A DNA stretch of 64,000 bases. It comes from JADGHX01 sp035760965 (lineage in GTDB: Bacteria > Pseudomonadota > Gammaproteobacteria > Steroidobacterales > Steroidobacteraceae). The notes beneath the pieces were generated by a model, which saw only the letters and a list, made by a program, of their open reading frames with translations, was not told the DNA's origin and ran no database searches. Below, in pieces: positions 16,416 to 25,696 of this stretch. Within the stretch, counting starts at the first letter, position 1, and every line of letters starts with the position of its first letter. The position numbers and the translations under genes are program-made. The stretch is from NCBI GenBank assembly GCA_035760965.1, contig DASTRY010000001.1, positions 28,781 through 92,780 on the forward strand, read 5' to 3'.

Positions 16416-16883
16416 TCAGTGCTCGTGCGGACGCAGCGTCCGCGCGGCGCGATCGAGCACGGCGTTGACGAACTTGTGACCGTCCGTGGCGCCGAAGCGC
16501 TTCGCGAGGCTCACGCCTTCATTGATCACCACGCGATAGGGCACTTCGGGCCGCGACTTCAGCTCGTACGTGCCGATCAACAGCACCGCGTGCTCGATCG
16601 GATCGAGCAGCGCCGGGCTGCGGTCCATCCAGGCGGCGAGGTCCGCATCGAGCTCCGGCCGGGCCGTGTGAATGCCGCGCACGAGATCGCGAAAATACTC
16701 GTCGTCCGCGCGATCCATGCCCTCTTCGGTCGCGAACTCGCTGATGACGTCCTGCCACGAGGCCTCGTTCAACTGCAGCCGATACAGCGCCTGCATCGCC
16801 AGCTTGCGCGCGAGCGACTTTGCGCCGGACGCGAAGCGCGCCGCGTTCGGCCTCGAGCCGCGCGCACCCGAATCACCAGACAT
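16416..16883 (-). CDS. nusB: Transcription antitermination protein NusB
   Basis: All-helical RNA-binding factor that, with NusE, helps antitermination at rRNA operons. It is 155 residues from the ATG at 16883; an ATG three codons upstream is also possible. Typical segments are ARKLAMQALYRLQL, YFRDLVRGIH, LDPIEHAVLLIGTYEL and VINEGVSLAKRFGATDGHKFVNAVLD. The start lies inside the last codons of ribH (11-nt overlap), which indicates translational coupling in the riboflavin operon. Confidence 0.95.
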   Translation of the reverse strand: MSGDSGARGSRPNAARFASGAKSLARKLAMQALYRLQLNEASWQDVISEFATEEGMDRADDEYFRDLVRGIHTARPELDADLAAWMDRSPALLDPIEHAVLLIGTYELKSRPEVPYRVVINEGVSLAKRFGATDGHKFVNAVLDRAARTLRPHEH

Positions 16884-17370
16884 CGCCCACACTCCGGCCG
16901 GCGAGTTTCGCCAGCAAATCCGCCATCTCGAGCGCGCACTCCATGGCCTCGCCGCCCTTGTTGCTGCCGCCCGGGGCCGCGCGCTCGAGCGCCTGCTCCA
17001 CGGTCTCCGTGGTCAAGACGCCAAAAGCGATCGGAATGCCGCTGTCGACGCTCACGGCCTGCAGGCCGCGCGCGCATTCGCCCGCGACATAGTCGAAATG
17101 CGCCGTCTCACCGCGAATCACGCAACCAAGCGCGACGAGCGCTTCGTATTGGCCGCTGCTCGCAAGCTTGCGTGCAACGACCGGCAGCTCGAACGCGCCC
17201 GGCACGCGCGCGATCAGCAGCTGATCTTCCGCGCCGCCATGCTTCACCCATGCCGCGACCGCGCCCTTGATCAGGCCAGACACGACGAACTCGTTGAAGC
17301 GCGAGGCGATCACCGCCACGCGACGCTGCGCCGCCGGCAATTCCCCCTGAACGATCTGCGGTCCGCTCAT
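16873..17370 (-). CDS. ribH: 6,7-dimethyl-8-ribityllumazine synthase
   Basis: Lumazine synthase, which condenses 5-amino-6-ribitylaminouracil with 3,4-dihydroxy-2-butanone-4-phosphate. At 165 residues it has the usual length. Family motifs are ASRFNEFVVSGL near residue 22, VPGAFELPVVARKLA near 56, the catalytic-histidine segment VIRGETAHFDYV near 85-95, and PIAFGVLTTETVEQALERA. The ATG overlaps the ribBA stop by 4 nt (ATGA), and the 3' end overlaps nusB. Confidence 0.96.
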   Translation of the reverse strand: MSGPQIVQGELPAAQRRVAVIASRFNEFVVSGLIKGAVAAWVKHGGAEDQLLIARVPGAFELPVVARKLASSGQYEALVALGCVIRGETAHFDYVAGECARGLQAVSVDSGIPIAFGVLTTETVEQALERAAPGGSNKGGEAMECALEMADLLAKLAGRSVGDVW

Positions 17371-18590
17371 GCGCCCTCGGCCACGTAGCCATCGATCTCC
17401 AGCCCGAAGGCGGAGATGCCATGCATCTGCTTGGGCGCGGAGAGCACGCGCATGCGCTTCACGCCGAGGTCCTTCAGGATTTGCGCGCCGACGCCGTATG
17501 TGCGCAGCACCTGGCCGCCGGCACCGACCGGCGGCGTCGTGTGCGGGACGGGACGTGCCGCTGTAGCAGCCGCTCGGGTCGTGACGCTGTCACTCTTTTG
17601 ATCTGCGGCGCCGAGCGCGCGCAGGGCCTCCGTCAGCTCGGCTGCCGTTTCCTGCTCGCGCAGGATGACGACGACGCCGGCGCCCGCATGCGCGATCCGC
17701 TCGAGCGCGGCGCGCAGGGTCCACGCGTGCGGAGCGCCGCGCACGCCCAGCAAATCGCGCAGCGTGTCGGCGACGTGCACGCGGACGAGCGGAGGTGTGC
17801 TGCCATCGAGTACGCCGTGCGCGAGCGCGAGGTGCACGCTGCGCTGGACGCGATCCTCGTACGCGTAGAGGCGGAACTCACCGAACTCGGTCTGCACGTT
17901 CTGCTCGGACACGCGCTCGACGGACCGCTCGTTGCGCAGCCGATAGCGAATGAGATCGGCAATCGTGCCGATCTTCAGATTGTGCTTGCGCGCGAACTCT
18001 TCGAGCTCCGGCCGCCGTGCCATCGTGCCGTCGTCGTTCATGACCTCGCACAGCACGCCGACCGGGCGCAGTCCGGCGAGCTTGCACAGATCGACGGCCG
18101 CTTCCGTGTGACCGGCACGCACGAGCACGCCGCCTGGGCGCGGGCGCAACGGGAAGATGTGCCCCGGGCGCGCGAAATCTGCGGGGGTCGATTTGGGGTC
18201 GGCGAGCGCCTTGATGGTGATGGAGCGATCGCTCGAGGACACACCGGTCGTCGTGCCGTAGCGGTAGTCGACCGACACCGTGAAGGCCGTGCGATAGGCC
18301 TCATCGTTGTTCGGCACCATCTGCGGCAGCTCGAGCCGCGCGAGCTGCTCATCGTCCATGGGCGTGCAGAGGATGCCGCTCGAATGGCGGATCATGAAGG
18401 CCACGGCCTCCGGCGTCGCATGCTCGGCGGCCATGATGAAGTCCCCTTCGTTCTCGCGGTCCTCGTCGTCGAGGACGATGACCATGCGGCCGGCTTGCAG
18501 CTCGGCCACGATCTCATCGACGCTGCTCAGGCCTGAGGCCGGCGCGTCGCCGCCCGCGAGGCGTGGCGGAATGGAATAAACGTTCGACAT
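17367..18590 (-). CDS. ribBA: 3,4-dihydroxy-2-butanone-4-phosphate synthase with degenerate GTP cyclohydrolase II domain
   Basis: The N-terminal half (about residues 20-225) is a complete RibB: VIVLDDEDRENEGDF, SSGILCTP, and RPGHIFPLRPRPGGVLVRAGHTEAAVDL. The C-terminal half has the RibA-like fold outline (QTEFGEFRLYAY, YGVGAQILKDLGVKRMRVLS) but lacks the zinc cysteines and the SLRCDCG motif expected after RVH; the matching stretch reads RVHVADTLRDLLGVRGA. It probably supplies only DHBP synthase activity, with an authentic RibA encoded elsewhere. It sits between ribE and ribH, with a 4-nt overlap into ribH. No FMN riboswitch is visible upstream. Confidence 0.93.
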   Translation of the reverse strand: MSNVYSIPPRLAGGDAPASGLSSVDEIVAELQAGRMVIVLDDEDRENEGDFIMAAEHATPEAVAFMIRHSSGILCTPMDDEQLARLELPQMVPNNDEAYRTAFTVSVDYRYGTTTGVSSSDRSITIKALADPKSTPADFARPGHIFPLRPRPGGVLVRAGHTEAAVDLCKLAGLRPVGVLCEVMNDDGTMARRPELEEFARKHNLKIGTIADLIRYRLRNERSVERVSEQNVQTEFGEFRLYAYEDRVQRSVHLALAHGVLDGSTPPLVRVHVADTLRDLLGVRGAPHAWTLRAALERIAHAGAGVVVILREQETAAELTEALRALGAADQKSDSVTTRAAATAARPVPHTTPPVGAGGQVLRTYGVGAQILKDLGVKRMRVLSAPKQMHGISAFGLEIDGYVAEGA

Positions 18591-18836
18591 AACACCTCTG
18601 CTAGGTCCGCCAAGACCCAGGTTGGGCGGGGCTGGCGGGAGGAGCCGCGCGCATGTGGCGCAGCGGCCGCAAGGATACTCGCCCTACGGCCGTCCCCGCC
18701 AATCGTGCGGAGCTCTCGGACTCGCCGGCCCTTCGCATGGCTGGCGTTTCTCGGCGCGCTGGCCCGCGCCGGCAGTGCTGCTGCTGACCGCGTATCCATG
18801 CGTAGTCTGCCGCGCCTGCGGGAGTTGCCCGCGTCG
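18591..18836. other. Gap between ribE and ribBA
   Basis: This 246-nt gap separates ribE from ribBA on the minus strand and could hold a promoter. I searched for the conserved FMN-riboswitch (RFN) core and did not find it. Frames crossing it are short and unlike known proteins. Confidence 0.5.
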
Positions 18837-19430
18837 TCAGGACATCTGGCTCAGCCGCTCGACGTAGCGCGCGATCGGGTCCACTTCGAGATTCACTCGC
18901 GCGCCGACCTGCAGGCGCCCGAGCGTGGTGACGGACTGTGTGTGCGGAATGAGGTTGACGCCGAAGGTCGTGCCCGCCACCTCGTTGACCGTGAGACTGA
19001 CGCCGTCGACGGCGACGGAGCCTTTGCGAGCGATGTACCGCGCCAGCTCGCGCGGCGCGTCGAAGGTCACGCGCAGTGAGTCCCCGTCCTTCGCGACAGC
19101 GGTGACGCGTGCCACGCCGTCCACGTGTCCCGATACGAGATGGCCGCCGAGCGGATCGCCCGCGCGAAGCGACGGCTCGAGATTCACTTGCGCGTTCACT
19201 TGCAGCTCACCGAGGGTGGTGAGCGATAGCGTTTCATGCGAGACGTCTGCCGTGAATGCGTTGCCGGCGAGGGACGTGACCGTCAGGCACACACCTTGTA
19301 CGCAGATGCTGTCGCCAATCGCCACGTTCGCGAGCTTCAGCCGCTCGGTCGCGATGGTGATCCGCGCGTCGACGCCGCGAGTTTCGCGCGACACGATGCG
19401 GCCGAGGTCCTGAACGATGCCGGTGAACAT
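18837..19430 (-). CDS. ribE: Riboflavin synthase alpha chain
   Basis: Dismutates two lumazine molecules to riboflavin. From ATG 19430 (MFTGIVQDLGRI, the near-invariant RibE/RibC start) it is 197 residues with two tandem lumazine-binding domains. The first has GDSICVQGVCLTVTS and the second has KGSVAVDGVSLTVNEV. GGHLVSGHVDG, the interdomain signature, is also present. It starts 7 nt after the ribD stop, as expected for an operon member. A longer in-frame extension reads antisense-like sequence and was discarded. Confidence 0.96.
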   Translation of the reverse strand: MFTGIVQDLGRIVSRETRGVDARITIATERLKLANVAIGDSICVQGVCLTVTSLAGNAFTADVSHETLSLTTLGELQVNAQVNLEPSLRAGDPLGGHLVSGHVDGVARVTAVAKDGDSLRVTFDAPRELARYIARKGSVAVDGVSLTVNEVAGTTFGVNLIPHTQSVTTLGRLQVGARVNLEVDPIARYVERLSQMS

Positions 19431-19437
19431 AGGTTTC

Positions 19438-20619
19438 TCACGCGGGCCGCAGGCGCACGCGCAAATCGTCTCCGATGAGAATCTGCTCGATGATCCGGAA
19501 CCGACGTGCGCGCTGTAAATCCTCCAGCAGAGGCAGCTCGAATAGCGGGCGCGCGTGCGGGCCGAGGAACGTGGGAGCCATATATAAGAGTAGCTCGTCG
19601 GCAAGCCCATGCTGCACGAAAGCGCCGCTGAGCGTCGGGCCCGCTTCGACGAGCAGCTCGTTGACCTCGAGCTCGCCGAGGCGTGCGAGCACGGCCTGGA
19701 GATCGATGCGCGCGCGGGACGGCGCCCCATCGCTCGGCCCGAGTTCGCCTGCGCGCTGCTGGCCGACCGGCTCGGCGACCCGCTCGATACGCACGCCCTT
19801 CGCGGCCAATGCTCCGCTCGGGCCGTCCTTGTCGCGCGTGAAGATCAGCGTTGGCGCGCTCGCATCCAGGATTTGGGCGGTGGGAGGCGTGCGCAGATCG
19901 GCATCGAGCACGACGCGCATCGGTTGGCGCTGTGCGCCGGGAAGGCGCACGTTGAGGCGCGGGTCGTCGGCGAGCACGGTGCCGATGCCCGTGAGCACCG
20001 CGGAGCTCCGCGCGCGCCACCGCTGCACATCCGCGCGTGCCGCCTCGCTGGTGATCCACTGGCTCTTGCCATTGGCGAGAGCGACGCGACCATCGAGGCT
20101 CGTACCCATCTTGATGCGCACGAAGGGACGACCGGTGCGCTTCCACGTGAGATAGCCGAGATTCATCTCCTCGGCTCCGGATGCCATCAGTCCGGATTGC
20201 ACTCGCACGCCCGCGGCGCGCAACGCTGCCGCGCCCTTGCCGGCAACGCGTGGGTTGGGATCGTCTATCGCATAGACGACGCGGCCGACGCGGGCGGCGA
20301 TGAGCGCATCCACGCATGGGGGCGTGCGGCCGTAGTGACTGCAGGGTTCGAGCGTCACGTAGGCGGTGCAGTCGGCGAGATCGAGAGACGACGAGGAACC
20401 CGATGCGCGAAGCGCCTGCAGTGCCGCGACCTCGGCATGCGGTCCGCCAGCCCGTTCGTGCCAACCCTCCGCGATGATCTGCTCACCGCGCACGATGACG
20501 CAGCCGACGCGCGGGTTCGGATGCGTCGTCTCGGCGCCGCGCTCGGCCAGCTCGAGCGCACGCGCCATCGCACGCCGATCGAGCGCGCTGAACGGCGAAT
20601 CGCAGAGCGACCCGCTCAC
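19438..20619 (-). CDS. ribD: Bifunctional riboflavin deaminase/reductase RibD
   Basis: Two consecutive riboflavin steps in one 393-residue chain. The N-terminal zinc deaminase has GGPHAEVAAL near residue 62 and TLEPCSHYGRTPPC near 92-105. The C-terminal NADPH reductase begins near residue 165 with RPFVRIKMGTSLDGRVAL and has SSAVLTGIGTVLADDPRLNVR and a late LVEAGPTLSGAFVQHGLADEL. The start overlaps the nrdR stop by 4 nt, and ribE follows after 7 nt. Confidence 0.96.
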   Translation of the reverse strand: MSGSLCDSPFSALDRRAMARALELAERGAETTHPNPRVGCVIVRGEQIIAEGWHERAGGPHAEVAALQALRASGSSSSLDLADCTAYVTLEPCSHYGRTPPCVDALIAARVGRVVYAIDDPNPRVAGKGAAALRAAGVRVQSGLMASGAEEMNLGYLTWKRTGRPFVRIKMGTSLDGRVALANGKSQWITSEAARADVQRWRARSSAVLTGIGTVLADDPRLNVRLPGAQRQPMRVVLDADLRTPPTAQILDASAPTLIFTRDKDGPSGALAAKGVRIERVAEPVGQQRAGELGPSDGAPSRARIDLQAVLARLGELEVNELLVEAGPTLSGAFVQHGLADELLLYMAPTFLGPHARPLFELPLLEDLQRARRFRIIEQILIGDDLRVRLRPA

Positions 20620-21176
20620 TTCGACTTGCCCTCGCCTGCCTTATCCGAGGTTTCCCCCGCGGCATCGGTGGGGAGCAGCGGCAACTGCTCGCGATCCGCG
20701 TCGGCATCGCGCTTCCGCCGGCGCGGGTGCTGCCGCAGCCTTTCGATCTCCTCGCGAAACGCGTCGATGTCCTGGAAGTGTCGGTAGACCGACGCGAAGC
20801 GCACGAAGCCCACCTCATCGAGGTGCCGCAGCTCTTCCATCACCAGCTCGCCGACCGCGCGCGCCTGAATCTCGCGCTCGCCGAGCGCACGGATCTTGTG
20901 AAAGATGCGCCCGAGCGCTTCGTCGATCGCCTCGCGGCTCACCGGACGCTTCTCCAGCGCCTTCTCCATGCCGGTGCGGACTTTGTTCTCATCGAACGGC
21001 TGCCGCGAACGGTCGGCCTTGATGACCACCGGCATCACCAGCTCCGCGGTCTCGAAGGTGGTGAAGCGCTCCCCGCAGCTCAGGCACTCGCGGCGACGGC
21101 GGACCTGACGACCCTCGCTGGCGAGGCGCGAGTCGGAGACTTTGGTGTCTTCATGGCCGCAGAAGGGGCAATGCAT
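20616..21176 (-). CDS. nrdR: Transcriptional repressor NrdR
   Basis: Nucleotide-sensing repressor of ribonucleotide reductase genes. The N-terminal zinc ribbon is CPFCGHEDTKVSDSR with CLSCGERFTTFE, followed by the ATP-cone domain (VIKADRSRQPFDENKVRTGM). The 186-residue chain is longer than the usual 150-160 because of a charged, arginine- and lysine-rich C-terminal tail from about residue 150. It is the first gene of the rib cluster, and its stop overlaps the ribD start, an order common in gammaproteobacteria. Confidence 0.95.
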   Translation of the reverse strand: MHCPFCGHEDTKVSDSRLASEGRQVRRRRECLSCGERFTTFETAELVMPVVIKADRSRQPFDENKVRTGMEKALEKRPVSREAIDEALGRIFHKIRALGEREIQARAVGELVMEELRHLDEVGFVRFASVYRHFQDIDAFREEIERLRQHPRRRKRDADADREQLPLLPTDAAGETSDKAGEGKSK

Positions 21177-21471
21177 GGCTGCACTTTAGGGACTGGAGGC
21201 GGGTTCGCAAGTCACGTTCACAGTGCCGCCGGGGCAATGTGCGACGTCGCCGCACGCGTCAGCCAGCGCCCGATACAGCACGCCCGCGGGGGCAACGAGC
21301 CTGAGCCTCCACAGGCCCGAGACCGCGCGGCCCGATGCAGCATCGCGGGCACACCGGGCCGAGACAACCCGACCCGACGCAGCAAGGTCCGAGCGACGCC
21401 GGCCCGAGCGACACCGGCCGTGGCCGCACGGGTCCACGGCCGCACTGCCCCGTCCTCCGCGGCCGGAGTCG
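21177..21471. other. Intergenic region between glyA and nrdR
   Basis: A 295-nt gap. Its middle (about 21310-21450) is very GC-rich with irregular repeats of GCCCGA/CCGAGCGA-like words. Frames through it encode Pro/Gly/Ser-rich low-complexity sequence and are not called. It probably contains the nrdR-rib promoter, but no clear -35/-10 pair or NrdR-box pair was recognised. Confidence 0.5.
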
Positions 21472-22728
21472 TTACGCCCCGTACACCGGAAATCGCCGGC
21501 ACAGGTCGAGCACCTGCGGCCGAACCTTCTCGACGGCCGCATCGGCCCCCTCCGCATCGAGCACGTCCGCAACCAAGTCCGCGACGAGCTCGATCTCGCG
21601 CTCCTTGAAGCCGCGAGTGGTGGACGCCGGCGTGCCGATGCGCAGACCGCTCGTCACGGTCGGCGGCCGGGGATCGTTCGGCACGGCGTTCTTGTTCACC
21701 GTGATGTGCGCCCGCCCGAGCGCCGCATCCGCATCCTTGCCCGTGAGATTCCGGCCGACGAGGCTGACGAGGAACAGGTGGTTGTCCGTGCCGCCCGAGA
21801 CAACCTGATAGCCGCGCTTCATGAAGCGAGCCGCCATCGCGCGCGCATTCGCGAGCACCTGCTTTTGATAATCGCGAAACTCCGGCTGCAGCGCCTCGAG
21901 AAACGCGACCGCCTTCGCCGCGATCACGTGCATGAGCGGACCGCCCTGCGTACCCGGGAACACCGTGGAATTCAGCTTCTTCGTGATCTCTTCGTTGGCG
22001 CGCGCGAGGATCAGGCCGCCGCGCGGGCCGCGCAGCGTCTTGTGCGTGGTCGTCGTCACCACATCCGCGTGCGGCAAGGGATTCGGATACAGCCCCATCG
22101 CGACGAGCCCCGCGACGTGTGCCATGTCGACGAAGAAGTACGCGCCGACACTGCGCGCGATCTCCGCGAACCGGGCCCAATCGATGACACGCGAGTAGGC
22201 GGAGAAGCCCGCGACGATCATGCGCGGCTTGTGCTCCTCGGCGAGCCGGCGAACATTCTCGTAGTCGATCTCGCCGTTGTCCGACCGGATGCCGTACTGC
22301 ACCGAGTGAAAGAGCTTGCCCGAGAAGTTCACCTTGGCGCCGTGCGTGAGATGGCCGCCGTGGTCGAGGCTCATGCCGAGGATTGTCTCGCCCGGCTGCA
22401 CCAGCGCGAGGTAGACGGCGGCGTTCGCCTGCGAGCCCGAGTGCGGCTGCACGTTGACGTAGTCCGCGCCGAATAGCTTCTTGGCGCGATCGATCGCGAG
22501 CTGCTCTGCGATATCGACGAACTCGCACCCGCCGTAGTAGCGCTTGCCCGGGTAGCCCTCGGCGTACTTGTTCGTCAGCACGGAGCCCTGCGCTTGCAGC
22601 ACGCGCGGGCTCGTGTAGTTCTCCGACGCGATGAGCTCGATGTGTTCCTCCTGACGGCGGCGTTCGCCTTCGAGCGCCTGGGCCAGCTCGGGGTCGAATG
22701 AGGCGATGTCCATCGTCGGTTGGAACAT
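21472..22728 (-). CDS. glyA: Serine hydroxymethyltransferase
   Basis: PLP enzyme interconverting serine and glycine while charging tetrahydrofolate with a one-carbon unit. From ATG 22728 (MFQPTMDIASFD) it is 418 residues. Motifs are HIELIASENYTSPRVL near residue 32, NKYAEGYPGKRYYGGCEFVD near 55-74, the DMAHVAGLVA segment, and the PLP lysine K230 in TTTTHKTLRGPRGG. An inner ATG five codons downstream is also possible, and a 35-residue upstream extension looks non-coding. It precedes nrdR on the same strand, a frequent pairing. Confidence 0.96.
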   Translation of the reverse strand: MFQPTMDIASFDPELAQALEGERRRQEEHIELIASENYTSPRVLQAQGSVLTNKYAEGYPGKRYYGGCEFVDIAEQLAIDRAKKLFGADYVNVQPHSGSQANAAVYLALVQPGETILGMSLDHGGHLTHGAKVNFSGKLFHSVQYGIRSDNGEIDYENVRRLAEEHKPRMIVAGFSAYSRVIDWARFAEIARSVGAYFFVDMAHVAGLVAMGLYPNPLPHADVVTTTTHKTLRGPRGGLILARANEEITKKLNSTVFPGTQGGPLMHVIAAKAVAFLEALQPEFRDYQKQVLANARAMAARFMKRGYQVVSGGTDNHLFLVSLVGRNLTGKDADAALGRAHITVNKNAVPNDPRPPTVTSGLRIGTPASTTRGFKEREIELVADLVADVLDAEGADAAVEKVRPQVLDLCRRFPVYGA

Positions 22729-22911
22729 GGGTGAGCTCTCTCTTGAGGCTGACAGGGGGGCGCGGATTGTAACCGGCTGGCGGTTGACGCAGGCGGTCAA
22801 TCCAGGCGGGACGGACCGCTTCGTCAGCGACATCGGCCGGCGCGCATCCCCTGCCGGCCCGCGATGACGCCACCTCGCACGGCGTTCAGGAAACCGGCGG
22901 CCGAAGGAACC

Positions 22912-23871
22912 TCAAATCGACCGATCCGGCCCGAGAAGTCCCTCGACCGCGGCGTTCCACGCCTGCGCGAGGTTGGCCCGGTTGTAGCCCCCGCCCCCGA
23001 GCCCGAGCACCCGTCCGTGACCGAGCCGATCCGCGAGCGCCGCCAGCTCGCGCGCCGCGCGCCCGTGCGCGCCGGGACTGAAGCGCATGTGCGTGATCGG
23101 GTCGCCCTCCACGCTATCCGCCCCGCACTGGAGAATGATGAACTCCGGTTCGTGCACGGCGATGTGCTCGAGCGCCTTGGGCCAGACTGCGTCGAAGGTC
23201 TCGTCGTTCGCACCCGGCGGGACCGGCAGGTTCAGCTTGGTGCCGGCGGCGGGGCCCTTCCCCGTCTCGTCCGCGCGCCCAGTGCCGGGGTAGAGGTACC
23301 GGCCGTCCTCGTGGATGTCCGCGAAGATGACATTCGCGTCATCTTCGAACGCATAGAACACACCATCGCCATGATGCGCATCGATGTCCACGTACGCGAT
23401 GCGTTTCAGGCCGTGCCGCTTGCGCAAGAGCTCGATGACGACGCCGATGTCGTTGAACACGCAGAAGCCCGCCGCGTGATTGCGCCCGGCATGGTGCAGC
23501 CCCGCGATCGGCACGAAGCCGCGTCGCGCCTGCCCTTCCATCACGGCGGTGGCGGCATCGAGCGCCGCGCCGACCACGCACGCTGCGGCTTCGTACACGC
23601 CGCGAAACGCCGGGGTATCGCCCGCGTCGAGAAAACCCTGCCCCGTCGCGGAGCGCTCGCGCACCATCGCCACGTAGCCGGGCGTGTGAAAGGACAGGAT
23701 TTCGGCCTCGGTTGCATCGCGTGGCTCGAGCAACCGGCTGCGCCGGTGCAGCCCGCGCGCCTCGAATTCCCGCAGGAAGGCCCCATGTCGGTCGGGTCCG
23801 AACGGATGCCCGTCGCCGAAACCGTAGCGCGCGAGACGTTCGCCGACGACCACTGCCAAATCGGACGTCAT
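22912..23871 (-). CDS. Histone deacetylase family protein (AcuC/AphA-like)
   Basis: A 319-residue zinc amidohydrolase of the arginase/deacetylase fold, probably cytoplasmic. Catalytic segments are GLHHAGRNHAAGFCVFNDIGV near residues 130-150, the metal-binding AYVDIDAHHGDGVFYAF near 165-180, and the late GGGGYNRANLAQAW tyrosine loop. Homologues deacetylate small molecules, polyamines or acetyl-lysine, and the substrate here cannot be told. The start at 23871 (MTSDLAVVV) is chosen because the upstream frame runs into the ettA leader. It is divergent from ettA. Confidence 0.9.
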   Translation of the reverse strand: MTSDLAVVVGERLARYGFGDGHPFGPDRHGAFLREFEARGLHRRSRLLEPRDATEAEILSFHTPGYVAMVRERSATGQGFLDAGDTPAFRGVYEAAACVVGAALDAATAVMEGQARRGFVPIAGLHHAGRNHAAGFCVFNDIGVVIELLRKRHGLKRIAYVDIDAHHGDGVFYAFEDDANVIFADIHEDGRYLYPGTGRADETGKGPAAGTKLNLPVPPGANDETFDAVWPKALEHIAVHEPEFIILQCGADSVEGDPITHMRFSPGAHGRAARELAALADRLGHGRVLGLGGGGYNRANLAQAWNAAVEGLLGPDRSI

Positions 23872-24012
23872 GTTGATGGATCGGCTCCGCAACGGCGCTG
23901 TCGCAATGGCGCCGAAGCCTAACAGCACACGGGCGTGCACGACAGGGGCCGGATGTCGCACAAAGCCGGCGTGTTCATGGATAATCCCGCGCCCGCTGAT
24001 TACGGACCCGCA

Positions 24013-25686
24013 ATGGCTCAATACATTTATACGATGAATCGGGTATCCAAGGTGGTACCCCCCAAGCGCACCATCCTGCGCGACATCAGCCTCTCTTTTT
24101 TCCCCGGCGCCAAGATTGGGGTGCTGGGACTGAACGGTTCGGGCAAGTCGACCCTGCTGCGGATCATGGCCGGTATCGACACCGCCATCGACGGCGAGGC
24201 GCGCCCCCAGAGCGGTATCCGCATCGGCTACCTGCCGCAGGAGCCGGAGCTAAACCCCGAACAGGACGTGCGCAGCGCCGTGATGGAGGGCGTGGGCGGC
24301 ACGTACAAGCTGCTCGAGCGCTTCAACCAGATCAGCGAGAAGTTCGCCGAGCCCCTCGGCGACGACGAGATGAACGCGCTGCTTGAAGAGCAGGCGAAGC
24401 TGCAGGACGCGATCGACGCGGCCGGCGGCTGGGAGCTCGAGCGCAAGCTCGAGATCGCGGCGGACGCGCTGCGCCTGCCGCCCTGGGAGGCGAAGATCGC
24501 GACGCTGTCCGGCGGCGAGAAGCGCCGCGTGGCGCTCTGCCGCCTGCTGCTCTCCGCGCCGGACATGCTGCTGCTCGATGAGCCGACGAACCACCTCGAC
24601 GCGGAGTCGATCGCGTGGCTCGAACGCTATCTCGAGGAGTACCCGAGCACCGTCATTGCGGTGACGCACGATCGCTACTTCCTCGACAACGTCGCCGAGT
24701 GGATTCTCGAGCTCGACCGCGGGCACGGCATCCCGTGGCAAGGCAACTATTCCTCCTGGCTCGAGCAGAAAGAGAAGCGCCTCGCGCTCGAAGAGCGCGA
24801 GCGCGAAGCGCTGCGCAAGACGCTCGAGCGCGAGCTCGAATGGGTGCGCCAGAATCCGAAGGCCCGTCAGGCGAAGAGCAAGGCGCGCCTGCAGCGCTTC
24901 GAAGAGCTGCAATCGAAGGAATTCCAGGAGCGCAACGAGACGAACGAGATCTACATTCCGCCGGGCGAGCGGCTCGGCGATCTCGTCATCGAGGTGAAGA
25001 ACCTGCGCAAGGCGTACGGCGATCGGCTGCTGATCGACAATCTCTCGTTCAATCTGCCGGCCGGCGGCATCGTCGGCATCATCGGCCCGAACGGCGCCGG
25101 CAAGACCACCCTCTTCCGCATGCTCACCGGCGCCGAGAAGCCCGATGCCGGCGAAGTGCGCATCGGTCCCACCGTGAAGCTCGCGTACGTCGATCAATCG
25201 CGCCACGCGCTCGACGACAAGAAGACCGTGTGGGAGGAAGTCTCCGGCGGCCTCGACATGCTGAAGGTCGGCAACTACGAGACGTCCTCACGCGGTTATC
25301 TCGGCCGCTTCAACTTCAAGGGCGCGCAGCAGCAGCAGCTGATCGGCGAGCTCTCGGGCGGCGAGCGCAATCGCGTACACCTCGCGAAGGTGCTGAAGTC
25401 CGGCGGCAACGTGCTGCTGCTCGACGAGCCGACGAACGACCTCGACGTGGAAACCCTGCGTGCGCTGGAAGAGGCGCTGCTCACCTTCCCGGGCTGCGCC
25501 GTCGTGATCTCGCACGATCGCTGGTTCCTCGATCGCATCGCCACGCACATCCTTGCGTTCGAAGGCGACTCGCAAGTTGTCTGGTTCGAAGGCAACTACC
25601 AGGAATACACCGAAGACTACAAGCGCCGTAAGGGCGAAGACGCCGCCCAGCCGCATCGCATCAAGTACAAGCCGCTCACCCGTTGA
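24013..25686 (+). CDS. ettA: Energy-dependent translational throttle protein EttA
   Basis: ABC-F ATPase that binds the ribosomal E site and gates entry into elongation according to ATP/ADP ratio. From ATG 24013 (MAQYIYTMNRVSKVVPPKR) it is 557 residues, close to the E. coli protein. Two ABC cassettes are clear: Walker A GLNGSGKSTLL with LSGGEKRRVAL, and Walker A GPNGAGKTTLF with LSGGERNRVHL. Each has LLLDEPTN as Walker B. The linker arm (residues about 245-310) is highly charged, as in the family. No membrane domain is present. mprF starts 10 nt downstream. Confidence 0.96.
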   Translation: MAQYIYTMNRVSKVVPPKRTILRDISLSFFPGAKIGVLGLNGSGKSTLLRIMAGIDTAIDGEARPQSGIRIGYLPQEPELNPEQDVRSAVMEGVGGTYKLLERFNQISEKFAEPLGDDEMNALLEEQAKLQDAIDAAGGWELERKLEIAADALRLPPWEAKIATLSGGEKRRVALCRLLLSAPDMLLLDEPTNHLDAESIAWLERYLEEYPSTVIAVTHDRYFLDNVAEWILELDRGHGIPWQGNYSSWLEQKEKRLALEEREREALRKTLERELEWVRQNPKARQAKSKARLQRFEELQSKEFQERNETNEIYIPPGERLGDLVIEVKNLRKAYGDRLLIDNLSFNLPAGGIVGIIGPNGAGKTTLFRMLTGAEKPDAGEVRIGPTVKLAYVDQSRHALDDKKTVWEEVSGGLDMLKVGNYETSSRGYLGRFNFKGAQQQQLIGELSGGERNRVHLAKVLKSGGNVLLLDEPTNDLDVETLRALEEALLTFPGCAVVISHDRWFLDRIATHILAFEGDSQVVWFEGNYQEYTEDYKRRKGEDAAQPHRIKYKPLTR

Positions 25687-25696
25687 CACGGACTCC

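Noticed and set aside
18591..18836. FMN riboswitch upstream of ribBA
   Set aside because: The conserved RFN core motifs were not found on the minus strand in this gap.
21310..21450. Irregular GC-rich repeats between glyA and nrdR as a repetitive element
   Set aside because: Words such as GCCCGACG recur, but without a fixed unit, spacing or dyad; treated as compositional bias.
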